This document shows positions 12,601 through 24,600 of a stretch of DNA of 64,000 nt, piece by piece; within the stretch, counting starts at the first letter, position 1; each line of letters begins with the position of its first letter. The notes below the pieces were generated by a model. The model ran no database searches. It saw only the letters and a list, made by a program, of their open reading frames with translations, and was not told where the DNA came from. The position numbers and the translations under genes are program-made. The stretch is from NCBI RefSeq assembly GCF_001949145.1, contig NW_019091411.1, positions 1,140,328 through 1,204,327 of the forward strand. Reading direction: 5' to 3'. This stretch comes from Acanthaster planci (Eukaryota; Echinodermata; Asteroidea; Valvatida; Acanthasteridae).

Positions 12601-15600
12601 TCATAGAAAATGTTCAGGAGTGCTTAACAATATTCAAAAAATACCTATTAGAACAACTATTTACAAAGACCCAAATAATTAAAATAAACACAATTTAACA
12701 TTGATTTAAAAGTTTACACCAAACATGGTGGGACTTCCACACGCAGCCAGCACCAACTCTCCCTCCAACAACCCATCATGCATCCAAGACTCATCCTTGT
12801 GCCCCAAAACTGGAAGCACTCTCCAAGAAAACACCCAGATTCTCCCAGACAGGTCCAACAAAATTAAAGACGACAAACTTACAATCAAAATTAACAACCA
12901 CCCAGAGCCTAGAATTTAATAATATGCTTTCTTAAAAAGATATGTTTTTAACATTGATTTTAAAGTAATGCAAAGGTGCAACCACCTTAATCATTGCCAA
13001 TTGCAAAGCTGAACTTTGACATCCTTTTTTTTTTGCTCTGTTTGATTTGGCTGGTGAGTGTATAAGCCAATCTAACCAGGTACAGCATTGCACCAAACAG
13101 AGAAGGCAAGCTTAAGGACAAGAGCAAACATTTGGCAGCATCACCTCTGAAACGGAATGGAACCATCCAAGGACACCCCTCATTTTTATCAATGAACCAA
13201 TCCCAGTCAACGCTTTTTCAGTGTGGGACGCAATTGCTCACACACTGAACAATAGACTGAAACCGAGTGGCACGGGACATTGAGAAAAGCGGGCCACAGT
13301 GTGCAGGATGTGGGATGCCTAAAGTTGGTTTCATAATGGAAATGCGCTGATGCGGAGAGAAATACTCATCTCATCAACAGTAATCCACACTTTGCATGAG
13401 ATGATTCAGTCATTCACACTCCTACTGAAATAAGGGTTTCCCTTTTGTATCTAACTAAATAGCTAATCAATAGCCTAATCAATAACCGTAACAAGCACCG
13501 TAAATGGCACGGGTGATGCTTCGCCTGCCTATTCATCACTGAGACTCTTCGCTACGTTTGAACACACGATAACACCTCCATGCTGCTGAACGCTTTAAGT
13601 CCAACCGGAGAGTTCTACTGAGGATATCAAGCCATACTACAACTCTGCTTGCTGAATAATTGATTACCCTGTGCCAGCCCGTGCTGGCCAAGAGGCCACA
13701 GAGGGTGGAAAGCTGGGGGGGAAAGGGACCCTGGCTAACATTAGCTCACTACATTTTGACTGACAGCACTGATGGAGTGAGGTAAGTTACATCATGGAAT
13801 TGCATGTAAATGTATGACTGTGTCTTGTACAAATCCAGGCATTATTATAAGTATACACGTACATGGACATACGAGTATTTGTGCAGTCTCTTCCTACTGT
13901 TTCGACAGAAATTTTTTTAAAAAGTCTATTCAACTGTACAGGCTTCTCAAGGGGAAGGAAACGTCAATGGCACAGGCTATAAAGTAGCAATTATGCTGAA
14001 TGTAAAAACAGCAGCAGAGTATCCCCGATGGGGGGAAGGACACAATGCATGTACACTTGTACAGTACATATACAAGTACATGTACAGTAGTACAAGTATA
14101 CATGTATGTATATAGTGGGGGTTCACAATTAGGGGAGGGGCAAACTGACCATTTTCAAAAAGGGGAGGAGACAGGCTGTGCTGGAATATTGCATAGATAT
14201 TCAAGGCTGTCAATGCATAGAGAGCATCAGGTTTTTTTTTCAATCCTTTGTTTTTAGTGCATGTCACCCAGCTGTAATGAACATCCCATTTGGCTCTCAG
14301 TATATAACTAAACCCAAATGTTTTTCCTTGATCTTAACTTTATTTTGGTTTTAATGGTAACGGCCTTTAAATTAGTTGAAGCATCTTGTCCACCTTCATT
14401 CTGATCATCAGAAATGATCCCCAACTTGACTGAAACATTTCTACAGAGACGCACACTTTTAATTTGTTTTCATTTTCCTTTTTTGTTGGGGGGGGCCACT
14501 GTGGTCTAGTGGTTACGGTTTATGGCTTATAACACAGGGTCTGGGTTTGAATCCAGCTTCTGGCCACACAGTGTGTGCTTGAGCAAGTTACTTTACCCCA
14601 ATATGCCTCTCCTCATCAGCTAAGGAGCAAGCTGCAATGAACTGGCTTCGAATCCAGGTGGGAATAGAAATAATCTCACTCCTTTCCCACCAAGGAAACC
14701 TCAAACACAGGCTTCATGAGCCAAACTGGCTCAAACATGGCAACTCAACACAGAAGTTGCACCTGTCCTCTCCGAAAGCGAGGTTATAGGTTATATTCTT
14801 GAACACGCTCTCCAACTTGTTTTGGTTAGGGGGACAGAAACTGAAATAGGTAACCCGGAAATTCTGTGTCAGATTTGGTATTATCTGAGTACCGGAATCA
14901 AGGGTGCCTACATGTATGACAAGCCTACACTGTGCAGATCCTATAACCAAAAACCTGGCAAACAATACTGATCCCAAACACTGCCAAGGTCATCACATAA
15001 ATGTACTTGGCATGTGACTAGCCTTTTCTGGAGCACGTACATTTCCCTGTTCTGCACAACTACATTGTACGTGTACAATTAAACTACATTTTCTTCTGTT
15101 ACAATATCCTTTCTAAACTGGACAGTGTCTCTTTGAATTTTGGGATCCACGTTTGAGACATGTGTATCACTCCACATACGCAGTAAATTGGAAGTTTTGT
15201 TATTGGTGGTGTTGGTTTTTTTTTTAAAAACAAGTAATCAGAGCTCGTGCTGCATGCACTGCTCAGTGACACAGAGCTGGGGATAACCTACTTACTAATG
15301 CTCTATTCACAGACAGGTTAATAATTACTCAGTCCAATAATATGCACCTACACAACATACTTCACATAAACAAGGTTCAAGGTCCATGCAAATATACAGT
15401 ATGAACACACATACAGGGTTTCTATACAATGATGGGAAGGTCCTAACTCTTTGATAAATATCTTGCGATTACATGCCAGGCAGGCCATGCCTGGTCTGCA
15501 GTTTGTGATACAATTTCCCTCACTCAGGCAGAAGTAACTCGACAGTGTTGGTTACTGTCTGTCCTGCTAATCTTTTGGCAGTTGGGTGTCTATTGTCCAA

Positions 15601-18600
15601 GCTGCACTGATCATGCGTCTGGGTATTTCCTGAAGACACTAAACACACATGTACATCCCAGTGAAACACTGGGCATGCAACATCAGAAGAGTAATGTTTC
15701 ACATTCCAATGAATTAGTCACTAGGCCCACAAGTTTTATTTCTTGGTTTGATTAAACGTTCCAATTTTGATAACCACTATGATTGATCAAATGACCCACT
15801 CAACCTTTGTAGTTTAATCAGGCTAGGTTTAATCAACAGCAATTACGAAGTAAGTTGTCTGTCTCAGGTTTTGATTTTCCTTCACTAAAGCATCTTCAGA
15901 ATGCATGTCACCCACGTGTACCTTTCAGCTACACCATTTCACTGTGTTCATCCCCCATTTTTCACTTACAAATGTCTGCAATGATCGGTTCAAGAAGTTT
16001 TTTTTTTTGAAGTCTATAAATTTCACAAAGTGGTCTTCAATCAATCAAATAGGAAAATGTCAATGACTAATTGATAAACTGAATACAGTTGAACGAGTAA
16101 TGAAGTAAGACAATAACTTTTGAGCTTATGAGCTACTTAAATGGCAAATATAACCAAGACAGTCTTTGCTACCAGGCAAAATTCACATGATGTACATGTG
16201 ATGTATGCAGATTTGGACTGGTTCCATGTTTCAGTCAGCTTGTGGCATTCAAATTAGATAAGCAGGGTATCGTACCAGAACCACTGCAACTCTTGTCTTG
16301 TGCTTTGGCTGTTATGCCTACATGTGTACTTAAGAGCAAGCAGCAACTTTGTGAGTCAGCAATGAATGATACGTAGATTTATCAGCCAAGTTAAGCCAAT
16401 GGAGCTGAAGTGCCATCCCTGTCATTATGTCAATTTGACTGCACTAAAATCGTTTGTGTTTGTGAAAACAAGAGCAGGAACTGGCGCTGTCTGCCACTTT
16501 TAATCTCAGCATTTTGGTACATTTATGAAGTCACTTTTGGAATAGGGAATTTAATGAGGAAAGCATAACTAACATGAATTAACACTCTTTCACCCCAAAC
16601 AGGCATGGTTATATGCACTGCAGTAGCGGAACAAGATGCAAGGAAATAAGCAGTTTTTATTAAGCTTGCGCAGCACAGAGTGTGGTTTCACAACTACACC
16701 CTCGGATGAATTTATGGTGAACTGCAGAAAATGTTACGTGACTGTGACTGTTGGCTGGAAACTGGAATGACACCACAGCCTCCACTACAATGCCACTTGA
16801 CCTGGCTACAACTTGCGCTTTGGTTTCCTCAAAGCACAAGTACACCACCTCACCAGTGCCCGTCCGGGACAGGCACTTGAAAATCTTTGCCCTCCTGTGC
16901 CTGGTACCCATGCAATGAGTACATTGTTGTTTGCACATTTTCAGATGGTGGTAGGTGGGGGTGCTTTCTGTAATATACACTTGAACAAATGCGTCCACGC
17001 AGTGTGGCAGCCTGCTGAAACATCCTTGTTGTGGAAAAACGCTTCCTCTCCGATTTTTTCCCAAATAATGTGCTGATTTCAGCACTTTTAAGCCTTTTGT
17101 GAGTTAAATTTGAATAAAATCCGGTACACAGAGTTCTTTAAATTCACGTAAACATAATTGGAATTCTCCATACTAGAGCCACTGTTGCTAAAGATCATGA
17201 TTCGGGCCAAGCTTTTCCTTAGTTACCTAAGAGACGCCTTGCAACAATACACTTATCTCAATGGATAAGAACGGCTCAAAGGAACCAGTCCATTCCAGAG
17301 ATGGTGATCGCTATGCAAAAATGTGCTCCGAATCAGGAGGTATAGCAACAGTGTCTTTAGTCTGGGAATTTCGAATTATGTTTCTAAGCAATCAGATAAC
17401 ACAGGGTACCAGATTTTATTCAAATTGAACTCGAAAGTGGCTTATTCAATGTATGGGGTTGTGTGGTATGCTTACATTTATACTTTGAATAAGCAAAACA
17501 AAAAGATCTGAACCTATGAATATGTATGCACACTATGAGGAGTAAATTTGGTTAACAATGACAATGGATGCTAACTCAATCCTTCTCTGTTCTTTTCCAC
17601 CTACTTCAGATGAATCAACAAGTTTGACAACAGTGGACCATCCAGGGATCTTCAGGAGCCTGATACCCTGACAATGAGGCCAAAAGACAATGTCACAACA
17701 ACTCCTGCTTCTGATGATCATTGGCTACTTGGTCGGTGTTACAAGCAACCCTGTCCCCCATAGATCTGTACCTGTGAACCAGGACTGCCCAAGAGGGTGC
17801 AAGTGTCATCAGGACTATGTGGTCGATTGTGGAAAGGCAAGGCTTGAGGCAATACCACACGTCCCACCGGAAACGAGGACGCTCATTCTTCACAGCAACA
17901 AAATCACAGATATCACAGAACAAGACATTTTGAGAATGACCCACCTGGAGGAATTATATCTCCATGACAACAAGATTCGCAACATTACAGACAGAACATT
18001 TCACCAGCTATTACAACTTCGACTTGTTGACTTATCACAAAATCCTTTACGATGCGACTGCAGTTTAAAAACCAAGCTTGAGCTATTAGACAGTGTAAGG
18101 ACAACAGTGAATCTTCGAGTTTTGAACCTTGAAGGCACAATGTGCTCCTTCCCCAAGCACATAGGAGGGAGGCCCATCCTGTCATTAATTCAGGGATGAC
18201 AGACTGCCAGAAGCGAGGGAAGAGGCATGCCAGGAATGGAGGGTTCTGTGCCAGCAACCCTTGTCTAAATGGTGGCACCTGCCAACCCGAGAGAGGGATG
18301 TCTGGCTGGTGTGAATGTCCAACAGGGTACGGTGGAGATACATGTGAGTGGCATGAGGGTGAGTGGTTAAGCTTAAAAGTGAATGAGGTGACAGGGTACT
18401 GCATCAACATCCAGTGGAGGATTGACATGGATGTGATGAATTTCAAAATCAAATACGTGGAGAAGCCAATGGACCTCAATCCAGCTGTGAGGCAGGAGTG
18501 GCTGAATGGAACCTGCAGAATGTATAAGCTGACAGACCTCAAACCTGACACCGAGTATAAAGTGTGTGTGGCAGCGTTTGGGTTTGGCATGTACATGTAT

Positions 18601-21600
18601 GAGAAGTCACCGGGAAATTTTATTGAGGAGGTGTGCATTTACCAAAAGACTGACCCAATTCCAAGCACAACCGGTAACTCCCCAGATTCCAAGCTGCCAA
18701 CACCTTTCCGCCCGACGACTTCCCGAGATAATCCCAAGAGTAATAGCGAGACCGCACTGGTTATGATAGCTTTTGGCGTTATTCTCTCCATATGCCTTAT
18801 ACTGATCTTGGCTGTGGTGGCTCTCTACATCACCCGCCAGCGGGGCATAACTCTGTTGCCAAGGCGATGGCGTCATCGTCGCCATTCACCACCAAACATT
18901 GTCGAAGTGAACAACTCCTCTTACAGAGTAACAGGGTCACCCACACCGTCCATTCACGACACACCCATCGAGGAAAGCCAGGGACCCGACCCAGAAAACG
19001 ACATTTCCCTTATCCTGGTCATGGGTGAAGACAGGGAAGGCATCATCAATCAGGACGGAGCAGAGATCGAAGAGGGAGGCAAGTGCACCAATGCAGCCTC
19101 TTCCTCTCCACACAATCAAACTGGTCGTGTTAGTGAGATTGATGATCTACCCAAACGAGAGGAGGGAGATGGTGACTCCTCTCGCGGAGACAACTTTGAG
19201 GATGGCCACTCACATGAAGATAAAACTGACCCAGACAGACCAGAAAAGGAAGTTATAGAATGCTAGCAAGAAGGACCTTAAGCACAAGTTAGACATTCAT
19301 GCAGCTGCTGAGTGGAACATCAAAATCAGAAGCTGAGCTAAAAGACCATCCATTTTTGTCAGTTACACATGTGCAAAACATTGAAGTTAGTAGGAGAAGG
19401 GTTAACAGCCAGTGTACGCTTTCCTAGACTGGAAAAAGCATAGTCAGCCATCGTCCTTTTTCTCGCTTTAGCTCAAGTATTGTTTGTGGACATGTGAAAA
19501 AGATGACAGAAATGGATGACCCCCTAACTCAAGTGAGAACTCTTCAATATGCAGAGCCCATGATTCAAACTGAAACATTCCTCAGGAAATCTGTGTACTT
19601 AAAAGCTGCATGACTATGACCTTAAGCCTGCATGTTGCTTTCTTGTTAAACAGTAACATGTATTTAAGCCTACATGTACATGTAGGTGCAATTTCACAGC
19701 AAATTGCATCAACACAGAAGTGGTGTCCATGTAAGCGGACAATGTTGACCTTCACACATAGGTTTCAAAGGCCGGACATGTTATCGTGACCAGCATCCTT
19801 TGTGTGACAAGAGATAAATTTGAGTTTCAAGTGAAATTTCATATTCAAATATCCCTACACAATTAATAGATGTTAGAACAACTCTCCCTCATGCGATCTG
19901 AAATACCCCAAATGCTCATGGAGAGAAGCAACTGCACAGACACAAGTAAGAGAAAATAATTTTAAAAACCAAAGCACCCCCTCAAGAAAAACAGAAAAAA
20001 AAATGCTGCTATGTCTGTAAGGTTGTTTCATCAGACAAGTGCTCTTGTAAAAAGAAAATTAAAAAAAAAAATCCAAAATCCCTACACCATGTCTACATCT
20101 AACTTCTGTCCTCAGCTGACACTGGCTCTCTTGTCAGGAGGCTCTTTCATTCCAAGCATTTTCTCTCAATCCACCCTTCTCTGATTAGTAAATTAGGCAA
20201 AGCCAGAGAAGTGTCTGTTCACGTTCGACTGTGATGAATTTTTGCAGGCATATGTGATTCAAGAATTTTTTTCCCCTCTTATTGGAAGTTCTAAGCTTAA
20301 TAACTGGGTGAGCAATGTTGCTTATTCCATTCAACCCCTTTTTACAAAGTTGGCTAAATTAATATGGCCCAATTGTGCAGGAATTTGCAATGTTACTGAA
20401 AATTGATTCCTTGAATTTCCAAATCTATATATGTCAAGAAGTTAAGCATGGTGTAGGGCTGAGTCAAATGGAATAATTCACTATTTGAATATTCAACCTT
20501 TAATTAATAATTTACTTTTTAAATCATTGTAAGATTTCTGACGCTTTTCATTTGAATCTGCTTGAAACAAACCTCCATAGTGCCATTTTTCTCATTTAAA
20601 ACAAAAGAAAATTCTCCCTTCCTTTCATGGAGTTTACATTCGAGTATTCAAATTCAAAACATAATATACGAATATTCAAAAATCAATCGAGTATTCGGTT
20701 ACTCGGCACAGCCCTAGCATGGTGCACTCTAGCCGACGCCAGTCCACACCAACTGATACACTTATGCCATTTGAAAACCATATCCTGTCACTGTGATGTA
20801 TCTTTAATAATGTTTCTGCCAGTTTATAAAAAGCCATTCCAACTGTACACAGGGTGACACCATCTACACATTCCCATCATGGATACACTGTCACGGAGGT
20901 AGCACCAGCTAGGATCTGCATAATACAATGCAGCATGTGGTAAACTATGCAAAGACCCCCAATGGTAAGAGCAGGGAAAAAAAACACCTGCAGTGCCATG
21001 CACAGCACGTACAACTGCATTGAGCACCGGCTGTACCAGTCATCAGACCTTTTTTTATTGGCTCAAAACCAAAACGCATTATGCTACACAAATGCACAGA
21101 TCTGTACCCAATCGAAAGAGAAAGATCTTTTGGCATAGTGGTGTTATTCAAGCCGGAAACTGTGTCTCCAGTCATGATTGCCAAATAGCACGCCTTTAAT
21201 AAATGTTACATTTGTGTATCAACTGCAGCCTTGGTAAACTTACATGCTCCCTCAGTCAGCAGTTTTTGTAGTCTTTTACACAAGACTCAAGGAAATGCTC
21301 AAAATTTACTTTGACTTTTATTACTAAATTTAAAAAGGGGTAAATCCAACATACAAGAATCTTTCATGCTCATTATTTACAGATAATTTTGTTGAGTTGA
21401 AAAAGAACACTGAAGCTGCTTAAGGCAAAATAAGTGAGCTAGGTAATTGCAAAGTCACCTGATGATTCAGAGAATGAAGTTTCTTGAGGAAAATTTTTTT
21501 TTCTGGTTCAGAATTTCTCCCGTCAAGGCACATTTCTTATGTGATTCTCTTGGTCTTTTGTACAGTTTTCAAAATTGTTTCCAAAGATTTTAATAGAAAA

Positions 21601-24600
21601 GACTGTATATTTTGTCAAAGTTAATTTCATATTTGAAATAATAATTTATCAAAATGCAGTGTGCAATCTTTATAAAATGTGTACAAAAAAGAATTATATC
21701 ACTCAGATATGTACCTTTGAATATTCCAAAAACCAGCATACCCAGCTGAGGAAGAAAGACACAGTAGTGGTAGAAACACCGACCGCTAAATTAGCTAAGT
21801 TCCCTGACCTGCAGATTTATTCAAGATTATTTATGCTACTGTACATGTAAACAGAAAAAAGGAATGAACTTTTCACAGTTGTGCCTGATTAATCAATAAA
21901 TGAACTTGCAATGAGAACAAACAGACTGACCTTGGCTGCAGTTCTATTCCAGACAGTGACCTTGTGACCGGTTTTAATGAGATTCATGGCCATGCCGGTT
22001 CCCATCAGGCCCAGACCGATAAAACCAATCCTGTGTGAAAAAAAGATAGGTAAATAAATCACACTGGAATAGACAATGAACTGGCCTGACGTTTGTCCAA
22101 AATGAGGGCTCCATCCTAACATTTCTTGTTGCGAGCGTTAAGTCAAAGGGATGATTTGGATGGACCATGAGAAAAGCAGAAAGGCAGAGCTATCAATAAC
22201 AGAAAACTTTTTAAAGTAAATTTTCAGCTCACAGCTTTGTTTCTAATTGCGCCATTTAATGCATTTGGTCACTTTTGCCATCTCAGTAAGGGTGACCTTT
22301 TTCAGAGTGACTTCTTGGGACTGCTGAGAAAGGAATGAAGGTTAGTGATGGGGTCCGGTCATCAAATTTCAAATCTATTGTAAAACTGAACAGCTCTGCT
22401 TAAAGGGAGAGACACACCTTTTGTGCTAGTTTATGCCCTTCTTCAGTGTACATGTAGGAAACTATATGGCATCCCTTTAAATGTACTATTAAGTGTAATT
22501 TTGTTCAACATTCCAATTTGCCCATGCTTTCTTAGGCAACTGAGGCAAATGTAGCTATGATGTCATTCAGGGCACGTGGTTCAGGGCATGCATTTCTTTT
22601 CAAATTTTTAACCCAGAGTTTACTCACTGAAAGCATTGAGGGTTTCATTCCAACATGACATCACACTTTTGCTCATGAATATGGAAATACTAATTAGCAT
22701 TATAACATTTTGCTTTTTTAGAGTTCTCAAGGTTTTCATACAGAAGTCGATAACACAAAATGGGAAAAAAGTTAAAGTCAGAGAGAGGGAAATCAGACAA
22801 GCAGAGAGTAAAGTAAATGAATGAATTTGGAGAAAGACAAATACTTATTAGTTTTGGGGAATAGTGGGGTTTACTTTTTGTCAGTGGGGATGATTTCTTC
22901 CTTCTTGTCTTCCGTCTTCTCTGACAGGTGTGCCTGAAAGCTGTTGTAGAGACTGAGGGAGTTGAAGGATAGCCCGTTACCCTTGGCCTGCTTCTTGCTG
23001 CTTGGGGAACCCAAAGTGCCACCTGCAGGCTGTAGAGGAGAACATGACAGATATCAAAGTGATGCCAGTTTGAGAGCAGTGCCCTCGTTTACACTTTGCA
23101 CGATGAAAAAAATTTGCATGTATTTTTTCTTTGAATCTAAGAGAGATACCTGAAAGATTTTTAGATTAAGATTTAAGTCAATATTGATTTCCATATTGCA
23201 AAGTATATTTGTTGAATAATACAGGCTGACACACGAATGATTTGGATAAAATACACAAATACTGATGAAATAAGACACATGTGAAAAAAGGGACAATATG
23301 GAGGCATATTCAGAAGACAAAACCTTTTGCAGAAATGCCTTAAGATAAAACTAGACAAATAAAACAAACAAATCATTCAGAAAAGGCAAGAGCGGAATGA
23401 TAAAGACAGGGAAAAAACATTTAAAATATGAATAAACAGACTCAAATGTACAGAAACTAGAAATAAGAAGACTTGAAATATTCACAACAAAAAAGATTTT
23501 CAAAAAAAATATCGAGAGGAAACTGCATATTTTATCTAATCAGTGGTCTCTCGTTAGGTATGATGTCATGGACTGAAGAACATGGTAAAGCACTGCCTCC
23601 TTGTGTCTGTGATTCCTCCTGTGGGGTGCTACAATTTATTTGTTGGACCGTGACTGGCATACAGACTGCTGTCTACCTAGTGTGTGTGAATATCTGCCCA
23701 GCATTTTCCATAACAGCATTCAGTTCTCTATTATTTGGGTAAATGGGCCCCTCCAACACATTGAACATGTATCAACAATGACCCGTGACAAAAAATTCTA
23801 TACACATATTCTCTTCCTATTTAACTGCACAAAACTGTCAACTTGGGCTGTGTTGAAAACGGCCATGTAGAGCTACAGTTGTATCTATTACAAGCATGAG
23901 CCTATATTTAGCAACTGGCAGAGACCTAAACCTACTTCAAGATTTGAACGTGACCCTGGCAAGGAGAATAAAAGACAGCCATCACCGTAAACTCTGTTCT
24001 TTTCGTTGCTTTTTTTGCCTGTCCCCCTTAGACACATACAGTGTATACGCATGTGATGTGGTGTGCCAAAACCAGGCAGAAACAGGGCAAAGCTAGAATG
24101 GAGTTACAACTGAAAAATGCCACAGGGGTGATTTTCATTCATTTGGAAAGTGTTTTGGAAAACGGCGATTCCAATGAAATTTATAATGTTCTGTAAATCT
24201 TCGCATTAAAGTTCTATCAACTGTAATTCCAGCAATATAACCAACTTTTTAATTTAACTGAATCTTTAAAGGCCATTGTCTTTTATTTTTTTTAAACATT
24301 TTGTTTAGATCCTTAAAAGCTGTAAAAAGGGATTTAATATTAATTTACTACAATAACACAAAATTGACATTTTTGGTGTCATTTGACACACCACATCACA
24401 TATGCTGACACCCCCCTGCTGTGTGATCCGAGTAGCTTTACCTGACATCTAAGAGCTGTCACACCGCTATACCCATATCCACGGTACATTTTCCCAACAC
24501 GTCTCATCTTGATGGGTTGACCCCTCCCAAACTTGACCCTTCCCCATAGAACCAATTCAGTCTTTTCATAATAATTCCAAGCAATGTCTGTCTGAGCTAC

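Noticed and set aside
14502-14575. Functional tRNA gene
   Set aside because: A and B boxes are present but the cloverleaf is imperfect and a SINE body follows.
17985-18638. 217-aa minus-strand frame opposite the vasorin-like gene
   Set aside because: Shadow of the real plus-strand coding sequence; no domains.
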